A stretch of 64,000 bases of DNA. It comes from Saprospirales bacterium (lineage in GTDB: Bacteria; Bacteroidota; Bacteroidia; Chitinophagales; Saprospiraceae). The stretch is taken from NCBI GenBank assembly GCA_016711045.1, contig JADJTT010000011.1, positions 1 through 64,000 on the forward strand. The letters are read 5' to 3'. Under the pieces are notes generated by a model. It was not told the origin of the DNA, made no database searches, and was given only the letters and a program-made list of their open reading frames with translations. Of this stretch, positions 36,102 through 46,065 are shown piece by piece. The translations under genes and the position numbers were made by a program. Positions within the stretch are counted from its first letter, which is position 1; the number at the start of each line of letters is the position of its first letter.

Positions 36102-36180
36102 GGTTTATGAGGTTTATGAGGTTTATGAGGTTTATGAGGTTTATGAGGTTTATGAGGTTTATGAGGTTTATGAGGTTTAT
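36102..36180. repeat. 9-bp tandem repeat (GGTTTATGA, 8.8 copies)
   Basis: Nearly nine uninterrupted copies of GGTTTATGA, then a partly complementary AAACTTTATAAACCTCATAAA tract to about 36230. It lies between DUF4159 and rsmE. Copy number is likely to vary between strains. Confidence 0.9.
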
Positions 36181-36238
36181 GGAAACGAGGTCAAATAAAC
36201 TTTATAAACCTCATAAACTTTATAAACTTCAAAAAAAA

Positions 36239-36940
36239 CTATTTATTCGCAAAATGCACAGCGGCCAACGCGATAAGCCCCGCAGTCTCCGTCCGCAGCG
36301 TCGGAGTGCCGAGGGTGACGGGCTGGTAGCCGAGGCTTAGGGCTTGTTCAATCTCTTCGGGGGTAAAGTCCCCTTCGGGGCCGATCAGGATAAGAACGTC
36401 TTTTTCGGGTTCGCAGTTTAGCGCGAGCGAAGTTTTTACTCCCGGCAAAAGATGGGGGATAAAACGCTGGGGATAGGCAGCGCGGGTCACCATATCCGAA
36501 AAGGTCATGGGCTCGGCGATAACCGGTAGATAAGCTTGTCCAGACTGCTTCATGGCCGACACGGCGATCTTCTCCAACCGGTCGAGGCGCACGTTGACGC
36601 GCTCCGAGCGTTTGCACAACAGCGGCGTGAGCTGATCGACACCCACCTCGGTCGCTTTTTCCAACATCCATTCCCAGCGCGCCATATTTTTCGTCGGCGC
36701 CACCGCCAGATGCACCCGGAACGGCCGTTTGCCGTATTCCTGCTGCGCCTCCCGGATCGCTACCTTGCATTCCCGCTTTCCGATGTCGGTCAATACACCG
36801 TTATAGTATCCACCCTTTCCATCTACCAGGATCAACTCCTCTCCCACCCGCATACGCAGTACCTGCGCGCAGTGCCGGGATTCTTCGCCAGTGAGGGTGG
36901 CTTCGGCGCCGAATATGTCGGTGGTGTAAAATCTGTGCAT
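36239..36940 (-). CDS. rsmE: 16S rRNA (uracil-1498-N3)-methyltransferase
   Basis: A SPOUT-class enzyme of 233 residues that methylates U1498 of 16S rRNA. It shows GEESRHCAQVLRMRVGE near the start, VAPTKNMARWEWMLEKATE in the middle, and the C-terminal knot motifs LIGPEGDFTPEEI and LGTPTLRTETA. The start is MHRFYTTD; the open frame upstream only translates a 7-bp tandem repeat. Confidence 0.94.
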   Translation of the reverse strand: MHRFYTTDIFGAEATLTGEESRHCAQVLRMRVGEELILVDGKGGYYNGVLTDIGKRECKVAIREAQQEYGKRPFRVHLAVAPTKNMARWEWMLEKATEVGVDQLTPLLCKRSERVNVRLDRLEKIAVSAMKQSGQAYLPVIAEPMTFSDMVTRAAYPQRFIPHLLPGVKTSLALNCEPEKDVLILIGPEGDFTPEEIEQALSLGYQPVTLGTPTLRTETAGLIALAAVHFANK

Positions 36941-36943
36941 TTT

Positions 36944-36997
36944 TGGTGACTGGTGACTGGTGACTGGTGACTGGTGACTGGTGACTGGTGACTGGTG
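36944..36997. repeat. 7-bp tandem repeat (TGGTGAC, 7.7 copies)
   Basis: Seven and a half copies of TGGTGAC directly upstream of rsmE. A complementary set of GTCACCAGTCACTAGTC copies lies at about 37081-37137, so the pair can fold into one hairpin spanning the rsmE/rseP gap. Confidence 0.85.
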
Positions 36998-37224
36998 CAA
37001 ATAAAACGTAAAAATACTTAAATGGAAACGTTTTTGAAACTTTAAGCATCATGAATGGGGATATCCAATAATTGGAACATACTAGTGACTAGTCACCAGT
37101 CACTAGTCACCAGTCACTACTCATCATTCACTACTCACCAATAAAAATTGTACTTTTGCCCCGGCCGAACTTTTCGGTCCACCTTACTGTTGACACAAAG
37201 CATTAAAACTCTAAATAGATACGG

Positions 37225-38558
37225 ATGGAATATGTCGTAATGATCGGGCAGCTGGTAATGAGTTTGTCCATATTGATCATCCTCCATGAAATGGGGCACT
37301 TTTTTCCCGCCAAGGCGTTCAAGACCCGCGTGGAGAAGTTTTATCTTTTCTTTGATCCCTATTTCTCCTTATTTAAAAAGAAGATAGGTGAAACCGAATA
37401 CGGTATCGGCTGGCTGCCCCTGGGCGGCTATGTGAAGATATCGGGCATGGTAGACGAAAGTTTTGATACCGAGGCGCTTAAAGAAGAACCCCAACCGTGG
37501 GAGTTTCGCTCCAAACCGGCCTGGCAACGCCTCATCATCATGCTGGGCGGGGTGACGGTCAATTTCCTTCTGGGTTTTTTCATCTTCTCCATGGTGCTCT
37601 TCACCTGGGGCGAAGAATTTATGCCTGCGGCGAATGTCAAATACGGCATCCACGTCGACTCGATCGGCATACAGATGGGGCTGGAGAATGGCGACAAGAT
37701 CGTGAAGATCGGTGATAAGCCCTTTGATAAATTCTCCGACCGCCAGGTGGTGCGGGCCATTGTGATCGACAATATCCAGACCCTCACCATCGAGCGCAAC
37801 GGCCGGGAGCAGGTCATCCAGATCGATCCGACGATGATCAAGCAGCTTTCGAGCTATAAGAACAAGAACAAACTGCTCTTCACCGAGCGCGTACCTTTTG
37901 TGGTGGGCGACATCATGAAAAAAACGCCGGCAGAAGACTCCGACCTCACCAAAGGCGACAGTGTGGTGGCCTTCAACGGCGAGCCCCTGATATTTTTCGA
38001 CGAATACCAGTCGAGACTCAAGGGCAGTCCCAGTCAGCAGATCGAACTCACGGTGATCCGCGACGGCGCCTCCAAAACCATCGCCATGACCACCACGGAG
38101 GAAGGAACGATCGGTGTACGTCCATTCGGCCCGGCCTACTTTTTTGATACCCAGCGTCAGGATTTCACTTTTTCGAATCAATTCCCGCAGGCACCAAAAA
38201 AGGCGTCAACTTCCTGTCCGACCAGATCAAGGCCTTCGGCCACATCCTGAGCGGCAAGATCGCTGCCAGCGAGAGTCTCGGCGGTTTCGCCTCCATCGGC
38301 TCCATGTTCGGCACCCAATGGAACTGGGAGCGTTTCTGGACCATGACGGCCATCCTTTCCCTGATCCTTGCCTTCATGAACCTTCTCCCCATCCCCGCCC
38401 TCGACGGCGGTCACGTGCTCTTCCTCCTCGGCGAGGTCGTCACAGGCCGCAAGCCCAGCGACAAATTCATGGAGTACGCCACGATGGTGGGCTTCATATT
38501 GATTGTCGCGTTGATGTTGTATGCGAATGGATTGGATATAATACGCGGATGTAATTGA
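37225..38558 (+). CDS. rseP: RIP-family zinc metalloprotease RseP, with one frameshift
   Basis: A site-2 protease of about 444 residues in the inner membrane that cleaves membrane-bound anti-sigma factors. The zinc motif HEMGH is at residues 21-25. One or two PDZ domains follow (roughly 110-300). The second membrane motif LPIPALDGGH lies near the C-terminus. The frame breaks in a T5 run at 38169-38173; one extra T restores the join FFESIPAGTKKGVNF. Since this gene is usually important for viability, a sequencing deletion is more likely than a real mutation. Confidence 0.85.
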
Positions 38559-38559
38559 G

Positions 38560-38632
38560 TTTTCAATGTTCAGTTTTCAATGTTCAGTTGGCTTGAAAAC
38601 TGAATATTGAAAATTGAAAATTAAAAACTATT
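38560..38632. repeat. Self-complementary TTCAGTTTTCAATG repeat
   Basis: Two TTTTCAATGTTCAGTT copies pair with GAAAACTGAATATTGAAAATTG. It fills the rseP-hscB gap; terminator function is possible. Confidence 0.5.
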
Positions 38633-38633
38633 A

Positions 38634-39164
38634 ATGGATTACTTCCAATACTACGATCTCCCCCTCTCCTTCCTCCTCGACGAAGCAGACCTCAAGCGCC
38701 GCTACTACGCGCACAGCAAGCGGTTGCATCCCGATTTCTATACGTTGGAATCGGAGGAGAAGCAAGCGGAGATACTGGAGCAATCGACCTACAACAACCA
38801 GGCATACAAGGCGCTGTCGAATTTCGATGCGCGGATGCGGTACATCCTCGAGTTGAAGGGATTGATGCCCGAGGAAGGGCAATCCAGTCTACCGCAGGAA
38901 TTCCTGATGGAGATGATGGACGTGAACGAGCAGCTGATGGAGCTCGAGTTCGACTTCGATGCCGAGGCATACGCCAATGTGTTGCGCGCCCTCGAGCGGA
39001 TGGAGCAGGAATTGCTGGCCGAGGTGACCCCTACATTGGTGGCATTCGACTCCTCCCCTACCGGAAACATTGATTTACAGCCGGTTGTAGACTACTATTT
39101 TAAGAAAAAATATTTGTTGCGGATTCGGGAGAATTTGGGTAAATTTGCGGGCCCGCGAGGATAA
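38634..39164 (+). CDS. hscB: Fe-S cluster co-chaperone HscB
   Basis: A 176-residue J-domain protein that delivers Fe-S scaffold proteins to the Hsp70 HscA. The N-terminal J domain has the HPD motif at residues 32-34 (RLHPDF), and the C-terminal part (~80-176) is the three-helix bundle. Its length is normal. Other isc genes are not in the window. Confidence 0.9.
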   Translation: MDYFQYYDLPLSFLLDEADLKRRYYAHSKRLHPDFYTLESEEKQAEILEQSTYNNQAYKALSNFDARMRYILELKGLMPEEGQSSLPQEFLMEMMDVNEQLMELEFDFDAEAYANVLRALERMEQELLAEVTPTLVAFDSSPTGNIDLQPVVDYYFKKKYLLRIRENLGKFAGPRG

Positions 39165-39426
39165 AGCTTTTGCAAAGGCATGAGCTAATCTCTTGGAAGG
39201 AATTTAGGCTTTGAAAAGTTTATTAGGTTTATGAAGTTTATCGGCTGTGCCTGTTTATACGTTTAATTAAACTGGGCGAAGCCAAATAAACCAGCGAAGC
39301 GAATAAACAGACGAAGTCGATAAACTAAGTTATCAGACAATACGCCTATTGCTGAGGTTGAAGCGGGACGATCCCGCTAAAGCTACGGCGGACAGCCCTC
39401 CTTCGCTAGGGCTACGGCGGACACAG
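39165..39426. other. Intergenic stretch with short repeats, no gene
   Basis: Holds GTTTATTAGGTTTATGAAG-like units and two copies of GCTACGGCGGACA (about 39382 and 39411). Related GTTTATCGGC units lie at about 8960-9000. No coding region is supported. Confidence 0.5.
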
Positions 39427-39510
39427 GCCGAAGTGGCGGAACTGGTAGACGCGCTGGACTCAAAATCCAGTGATGGCAACATCGTGTGGGTTCGAGTCCC
39501 ACCTTCGGTA
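39427..39510 (+). tRNA. tRNA-Leu (anticodon CAA)
   Basis: A type II tRNA of 84 nt: acceptor GCCGAAG paired with CTTCGGT, anticodon loop around CAA in GGACTCAAAATCC, a variable arm (about 39471-39487), and GGTTCGAGTCCC as T arm. The discriminator base is A and CCA is not encoded. A terminator follows 6 bases later. Defence genes lie directly downstream. Confidence 0.93.
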
Positions 39511-39516
39511 CAATAT

Positions 39517-39552
39517 ACGCCTCACAATCGATTGGTTGTGAGGCGTTTTTTT
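39517..39552 (+). terminator. tRNA-Leu terminator
   Basis: 11-bp stem ACGCCTCACAA / TTGTGAGGCGT with an 8-nt loop and a T-run. The stem is similar to the hairpin at 41829-41867 on the other side of the defence genes. Confidence 0.85.
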
Positions 39553-39576
39553 GTTTAAGAGGAGTAACAAAAACCA

Positions 39577-40287
39577 TTAGACATATTTCAAAATCTCCTC
39601 TACCAACAGAAATACTGCAGTTGAAGACTCCTCCTTAGCCGGACTGCTATGATCGAATCGATCGAAATTTATCTTTGCTCGCAAAATGGCTAAATCTCTG
39701 CGCACAGATCCGGATTGTGGATCAAGACCTTGTAGAATAGAAAAAATTTCTGCCGTAATTTCCTTGCTATCCGCATCGAAGCTTTCCCCCATTTTGGAGA
39801 GGTAGTCATTGATTTTGCCGACATATTGCGACCGGTCCATCGCTCCGCCTTGGTGATTCTCTAAATGGAGGATGATCCAATATTCGAAAGCCTGGTTGGA
39901 ATAGGCTACCTGCATCCCCTTTGCTTCTGCCTTTGCGATGGCATTATTGAAATCCTCCTCAGCAAAATCGTCTTTGTCGAAAACGCACCAAACCTGGTCG
40001 TATTCGTCTTGCTGCATCAACTCTTCAGCCCGGCTTACCAGCGAAAGGGTATTGTAACCTTCCCCGACCGCTTTGATTGTAGCAGAGGTTAGCCGGAATT
40101 GCCTGAAATAGGAAGGCTCTGTTTTTGCTCCTTCACAGACGATCAAGATAGTTGGTTTTGGAGTCCTGGTGGGCTTAGAACGTTCGAGTACAGGCTCTCC
40201 CCTGCGCCTGGCTTTTGCAGCCCTCAGGGTTTTGAGGTGCTTCTTTTTCTTTTCCTTCTGTTCCGCCTTCTTATTCTTCATCTTCAT
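39577..40287 (-). CDS. rloB: RloB-like protein of an RloAB/AbiL-type defence pair
   Basis: A 236-residue protein with a Lys/Arg-rich N-terminus (1-40) and an RloB-like domain. The acidic sites resemble a TOPRIM-type nuclease core: CEGAKTEPSYF with E52, and VFDKDDF with D104 and D106. The partner gene for an ATPase lies upstream and overlaps it by 17 bases, so both are translated from one mRNA. Such pairs are known as AbiL-type abortive infection systems. The nuclease role is inferred from the motifs. It ends 67 bases from tRNA-Leu. Confidence 0.8.
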   Translation of the reverse strand: MKMKNKKAEQKEKKKKHLKTLRAAKARRRGEPVLERSKPTRTPKPTILIVCEGAKTEPSYFRQFRLTSATIKAVGEGYNTLSLVSRAEELMQQDEYDQVWCVFDKDDFAEEDFNNAIAKAEAKGMQVAYSNQAFEYWIILHLENHQGGAMDRSQYVGKINDYLSKMGESFDADSKEITAEIFSILQGLDPQSGSVRRDLAILRAKINFDRFDHSSPAKEESSTAVFLLVEEILKYV

Positions 40288-41593
40288 GAGCAGGCGGAGA
40301 TTTGGTCAAATAAACGGGGCTGAACTCTTCAAGTACCGGAACCGCACCATATTTGCCCCGGAGGTAATTCTTTTCATAGTTCTCCTCTTTGCGGGCCTCA
40401 AAGTCGCTCAAAGAAAAGAGAGAAGCGGCGCCGTACAGGTCCTTTTCCACAAACCAGATCTGATCGCGTCGGAAGAGCCCTGAGCTAAGGAGGTTGGCAT
40501 CGTGGGTATTAAAAATCAACTGACCGTTATTTGGGTTTTTGACCTTGGAATTGAACAATTCCACCAGCCTGCAGACCAGGTTGGGATGCATTTTGGATTC
40601 CAGTTCATCCCCAACCAGGATCTTCCCATCCCGGAGTGTATCCAATACCGGCCCGGATAAGGCGAAGAATTTTCTCGTACCGGAAGACTCATCCTCATCC
40701 AGTGAAAACTGGACGATCCCCACCACGCGCCCATTGACGTCGTATTTTTTATGGGACGTCAATACATCTGTAAAGACTTCGCCTCCTTCTTCCCTGATTT
40801 TTTGCTCAATCATCTCCTGGAGTTCCCTGGGCATTCCTTTTGGAAAATTTCCGGAATCCAGCAGTTTCAGGCTGAGGTCGTCAATCCCCAAATCGGCCTG
40901 TTTCAAAAGAGCCAGTATCTCTTGTTTGGCCTGATCATCTTTTGTTTGCCCCATCGTAAACCCTTGGTAACCCTCCTCCTGCAAGCCTGAAATGACATTA
41001 AACTTCTTAAACCACTCCAGGGCTTTCCCCGCCAGTTTGTCATTAAATTGAGCTGCCACGGATAGCAAAAGAGCGTTCGGGCGGATCATCTTTTTTTCGA
41101 CCAAAGGCCTGGCCGTTTTAAACCGGGTTGCATGCAGTTCGAATTGCTGTCCTTCCCGGTAGAAGATCTCTACTTCTTTGGTTTTGCTGCGGTGAAAGAG
41201 CCATTCGGCTTCTACTTTCTGGGGCGATACTTCAAACCCATAGCGAAACAGTTCCGAATCATGCACAAACAAAATCTCAAACTCGGAAGGCTGGTGTTCC
41301 GTTTCCGCGCTCAGCAAGAAGGGTTGTACGGGAATCCTGTCCCCTTTTTGGGTCTCCCGGGAGGAATGGATGACAAAATCCCGCATAAATCGCATTCCTT
41401 CCGCCAGCTTGCTTTTCCCACTCGCATTGGCCCCGTAGATCACGGCACTTTTCAGCAACTTCAGTCCGAATTGCGGTACTTCCACGATATTGTCCTCCGG
41501 CCGGGTAGTCTTGTCGTAGTTGGAGGCGATCAGGCTGAGTCGCACCTCGCCTTTGAAAGGCTTGTAGTTCTTCAAAGTGAATTGAACCAACAT
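40271..41593 (-). CDS. rloA: AAA-type ATPase (RloA/AbiLi-like)
   Basis: A 440-residue ATPase of the AAA_15/OLD-like type. The Walker A motif GANASGKS is at 54-61, close behind the N-terminal LVQFTLKNYKPF. Walker B is in ILVGDELES (about 335-343), and a conserved histidine lies in FNTHDANLL. In known RloAB or AbiL systems the ATPase senses infection and regulates the RloB effector. The 17-base overlap with rloB and a palindromic promoter region directly upstream support a self-contained operon. Confidence 0.83.
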   Translation of the reverse strand: MLVQFTLKNYKPFKGEVRLSLIASNYDKTTRPEDNIVEVPQFGLKLLKSAVIYGANASGKSKLAEGMRFMRDFVIHSSRETQKGDRIPVQPFLLSAETEHQPSEFEILFVHDSELFRYGFEVSPQKVEAEWLFHRSKTKEVEIFYREGQQFELHATRFKTARPLVEKKMIRPNALLLSVAAQFNDKLAGKALEWFKKFNVISGLQEEGYQGFTMGQTKDDQAKQEILALLKQADLGIDDLSLKLLDSGNFPKGMPRELQEMIEQKIREEGGEVFTDVLTSHKKYDVNGRVVGIVQFSLDEDESSGTRKFFALSGPVLDTLRDGKILVGDELESKMHPNLVCRLVELFNSKVKNPNNGQLIFNTHDANLLSSGLFRRDQIWFVEKDLYGAASLFSLSDFEARKEENYEKNYLRGKYGAVPVLEEFSPVYLTKSPPAHEDEE

Positions 41594-41601
41594 AATAGAG
41601 G

Positions 41602-41630
41602 CATTTTTTGCAAATATAATGCAAAAAATG
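41602..41630 (-). promoter_or_regulatory. Palindromic promoter/operator upstream of rloA
   Basis: An inverted repeat CATTTTTTGCA - 7 nt - TGCAAAAAATG (41602-41612 and 41620-41630). The minus-strand -7 box TATATTTG (41618-41611) lies in its centre, 18 bases upstream of the rloA start. A repressor bound here would block transcription. The arrangement is seen directly; the repressor is unknown. Confidence 0.55.
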
Positions 41631-41828
41631 GAGTTATTGTTGAAAAAAGATGAATATTCTCCAGTTATTTACTCCTCCCTGAGGAATTATTTTGCAGTAG
41701 TCGATTGGTAAAGGAAAGATCCCCCGCTGCAACTCGTGTAACACCCATCATTGTACTATCAGCTGGAAACGCCAACGGACAGTGGAGTTAGGAAGATGAT
41801 CCTATATTGACAACCTTTTCTGAAAACA

Positions 41829-41867
41829 AAAAACGCCTCGCAATCAATCAGATTGCGAGGCGCTTTT
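41829..41867. terminator. Hairpin resembling the tRNA-Leu terminator
   Basis: AAAACGCCTCGCAATC pairs with GATTGCGAGGCGCTTTT. Its 5' arm matches the tRNA-Leu terminator arm (ACGCCTCACAATC) at 12 of 13 positions. Located downstream of the decayed secreted gene and upstream of rloA. It may mark the far edge of the inserted defence genes. Confidence 0.6.
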
Positions 41868-41918
41868 GTTTTGTGGAGTACCATTTTCCAACCTTCCCGC
41901 ACCCTTCACCTCCAGCCT

Positions 41919-42372
41919 TTATTTCAATACGACAAACCTTTTCAAAGCCGTCTGTTGCCCCTCCCTGCGTGCCAAAAGGAAATAGGCACCTGATGGCAAT
42001 CCGTTCAAATCGATTGTGACTTGGGTATTTGTGTCGCTTTTTGAAAATCGCTGTAGCTGGATAACCCTCCCCAATAAATCAGCAATCAAAATCTCGTCCG
42101 GTGCTTGGGAAATATGGAGGAAATCCGAGGCTGGGTTTGGGTAAATTTCCCATTCGAGGGCTGGATTTAATTCGATTGTTCTCGATGCCGGCAAAGGAGC
42201 CACCATCGAAGGGAACAAAAGGGTCACTTGTGCCGTGTATTTCTATCACAGATACCGCTTGACCGGGACTGCATGTGGAAATCCTCGAAGTGCCAATAGA
42301 CCCGCCGACGTCAATCAAGTTAATACCCAACCAAACCAAAATGTTACCCTTTCCCCAAAGAAAAAATTTCAC
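41919..42372 (-). pseudogene. Relic of a secreted esterase with T9SS sorting domain
   Basis: Two overlapping frames decode parts of one former gene. The upstream part has an esterase/depolymerase-like IEIHGTSDPFVPFDGG, the region of the catalytic aspartate in alpha/beta hydrolases. The downstream part has a type A sorting domain (EWEIYPNPASDF to LPSGAYFLLAR). Most of the enzyme and its signal peptide are missing. The frame switches between the two parts, near 42180. Confidence 0.6.
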
Positions 42373-42485
42373 GCTAAAAGCCTTCCCTCCCAGGCGGTAA
42401 AAATGGAGTAATTATTCTAAACCGCAATTGGTTTTATGCAAATGGCAGCATGTGGAGATTATCACCATTCAAGCAATAATTATTT

Positions 42486-42538
42486 TTATCATTTTGTGAT
42501 AATTTTATAGTTTTATTATCAAATAATAACTATATTTG
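42486..42538 (+). promoter_or_regulatory. Promoter with two tandem operators
   Basis: Two inverted repeats with the same 6-5-6 layout: TTATCA-N5-TGATAA (42486-42502) and TTATTA-N5-TAATAA (42513-42529), centres 27 bp apart. Directly behind is a perfect -7 box, TATATTTG (42531-42538). The coding start is at 42606. The layout suggests repression by the downstream HTH protein, as in toxin-antitoxin autoregulation. Confidence 0.6.
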
Positions 42539-42605
42539 TCATATGTGGGACCATCAAAGCCCCCTTTCTACCTCAAGGCGGCCTATCTGAAGTAAAACCC
42601 CAACA

Positions 42606-43097
42606 ATGAAAGTAAACCTCCTGAAGGTCAGCAGCGGAGAAAAAGTGGAAGCCCTCATTTCGAAGGCAACACGGGAGGACATGCCTTTCAGAAAGGACGG
42701 CTGGCAGTTCACCTGGAAAAAATTGGTGAAGACCGAGGGCGCTTTGTTCTTTAAAATTGCAGGAATAGAAACTCCCAATCAAATCGAGGGATTGATTATG
42801 CTCACCCTGCTCAATGATGAACTGTTGTTTATGAATGATATCGAAGTAGCCCCGCACAATTTCGGCTCAGGAGGCAAATATGAAAACGTAGCCGAATGCT
42901 TGCTCGCTTTTGCGTGCTATAAGAGCTTCGAATTGGGCAAAGGACACTACCTGGGCTATTTATCGTTCGATAGCAAAACCGAGCTTATCGAGCTTTATGA
43001 AAAAAAATACGGAGCCACTTTTGCAGCTGGACAAAAGCTGTTTTTTGATCCGGCCGCAGGAAAGAATTTGATAAAACAATATCTGAATATAGGGTAA
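42606..43097 (+). CDS. GNAT-like protein, putative toxin of a two-gene module
   Basis: A 163-residue cytosolic protein. The C-terminal half has GNAT features: VAPHNFGSGGKYENV like the acyl-CoA-binding motif A (residues ~81-95), a helix (AECLLAFACYKS) and LYEKKYGA near residue 131. I see no better family match. It is followed by a HigA-like HTH gene, toxin first, with the twin-operator promoter in front. GNAT toxins usually modify aminoacyl-tRNA and pair with ribbon-helix-helix antitoxins, so the HTH partner would be unusual. Toxicity is inference. Confidence 0.55.
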   Translation: MKVNLLKVSSGEKVEALISKATREDMPFRKDGWQFTWKKLVKTEGALFFKIAGIETPNQIEGLIMLTLLNDELLFMNDIEVAPHNFGSGGKYENVAECLLAFACYKSFELGKGHYLGYLSFDSKTELIELYEKKYGATFAAGQKLFFDPAAGKNLIKQYLNIG

Positions 43098-43127
43098 CCC
43101 TTTTCAGTCCCAGTAGCGTCTCTCGAA

Positions 43128-43149
43128 GAGCCTGCCTGCCGGTAGGCAG
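43128..43149 (+). other. Hairpin between the two module genes
   Basis: CCTGCCTGCCGGTAGGCAGG forms a perfect stem. It lies between the GNAT-like and HTH genes and could change their expression ratio. Confidence 0.5.
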
Positions 43150-43173
43150 GGACGCTGCGATAACTTTTATAAA

Positions 43174-43661
43174 ATGAAAAAAGAAAAAGAAATAAACGCC
43201 GGCGGTATCAATGGACTCGGGGAAGCCCTTGTCAACACCAATAGCCACGACTTCATGGAGTTGAAGGCGATGATCAAAAAGCATTCCTCCAGCCAATCGG
43301 AGGAGGAAAAGATGGAAAACGCGTTTTTGTCCATCCGGTTTCAGATGGAATCCTATCTGAACAATCCCTCCGGGCCGCTCATTCCGGCAGGCGCATTTCT
43401 CGAAAAATTCCTGAAAGTAATTTCTATTAAGAAAAAGATTTTGCCAACTATATCGGCCTTGAAGAATCCAATTTAAGCGCCCTCCTGAAAGGCCGGAGAA
43501 AGATCAATCCTGACCTGGCCCTAAAATTGGGACAAATTTTCAAGGTAGCCCCCTCTATCTGGCTTTATATCGAAAGCAGGAACGAACTGGCGCAGGAGGT
43601 CAGTGAAAAAGAACCTCCCTACGGGAAATATAGCCTGGATGACTTGCTAAATAACGTTTAA
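43174..43661 (+). CDS. HigA-like HTH protein, putative antitoxin, with one frameshift
   Basis: A protein of about 162 residues in two frames. The N-terminal 80 residues are an unassigned extension. The C-terminal domain matches HigA-type XRE antitoxins: PAGAFLEKFLK, then KKKDFANYIGLEESNLSALL as helix-turn-helix, LKGRRKINPDLALKLGQIF and SIWLYIESRNEL. The frame breaks near 43437; one extra G restores the helix-turn-helix. Without the repair the product stops 100 residues in and loses DNA binding. It follows the GNAT-like gene by 76 bases. Confidence 0.65.
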
Positions 43662-43733
43662 ATGTGCTACATTTTTACTTCAGAAGCTCAATCACCTCCG
43701 GAGGAACAAAAAAATCCTTGCCCGTATTGACAA

Positions 43734-45489
<1,756 letters not shown>

Positions 45490-45506
45490 ATATTTTTAAT
45501 TTAAAA

Positions 45507-46025
45507 TTATTCTGCGTATGCAAATTTCACCATGAGCCTTTGATCATAATACGCCCCTTCAAATTTCAAAAACTTCTTCATCATCCCATATTCTTCAAAT
45601 CCCAGTTTCTCATACAGGTTACTCGCCTGCTCATTATTTGAAACAACGCCGAGAATAAGTTGCTCCATTTCCAATTCTTTAAATGCTATTTCCATCATTC
45701 GCCTCATCAATTCCCGGCCTATTCCCTGCCTTTGGAAGGGTTTGGCCACATAAACCTGAACCAGTTTTCCCACATGCCTGGTTCGCTCTCTTGGTTCTCT
45801 CAGGTGCCCGCAAATGCCTATGCATGATTGCTTAAAAAAGGCTCCGAGCACAAAATTGTCGCGGTCCCCGGCGCGTATATACTCGTCGAATAGCAGACTG
45901 CCTTTTTTAACTTCCTCTTCATAGCTTGCCGCGAAATTGCCTGAATATTCTAATAAGCAATCGAGCCTAGCCCTCCTATACTCCTCCAAGTCAACTGGCC
46001 CCATTATTTTGTAACTGATTTCCAT
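45507..46025 (-). CDS. GNAT-family N-acetyltransferase
   Basis: A 172-residue acetyltransferase. Motif A is VYVAKPFQRQGIGRELMRRMM (Q-R-x-G-I-G type, residues ~92-112), and the C-terminal ASNLYEKLGFEEYG is typical. It probably acetylates an amine of a small molecule or protein; the substrate cannot be predicted. The start is MEISYKIMG. Confidence 0.9.
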   Translation of the reverse strand: MEISYKIMGPVDLEEYRRARLDCLLEYSGNFAASYEEEVKKGSLLFDEYIRAGDRDNFVLGAFFKQSCIGICGHLREPRERTRHVGKLVQVYVAKPFQRQGIGRELMRRMMEIAFKELEMEQLILGVVSNNEQASNLYEKLGFEEYGMMKKFLKFEGAYYDQRLMVKFAYAE

Positions 46026-46065
46026 TTCGACTTTATTTTGAATGCGTTCAAAAAAACAGGAAGCG

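Noticed and set aside
36095..36340. A frame starting MFRFMRFMRFM
   Set aside because: It only translates the 9-bp tandem repeat and has no homology or signal.
36102..37137. Tandem repeats as a CRISPR array
   Set aside because: The units are 7-9 bp with no spacers, and no cas gene is nearby.
39349..39558. A 69-codon frame across tRNA-Leu
   Set aside because: It translates the tRNA itself, a common false gene; the cloverleaf is clear.
39577..41593. The ATPase/nuclease-like pair as a PARIS system or retron
   Set aside because: The second protein looks like RloB rather than DUF4435, and no reverse transcriptase or msr/msd region is visible.
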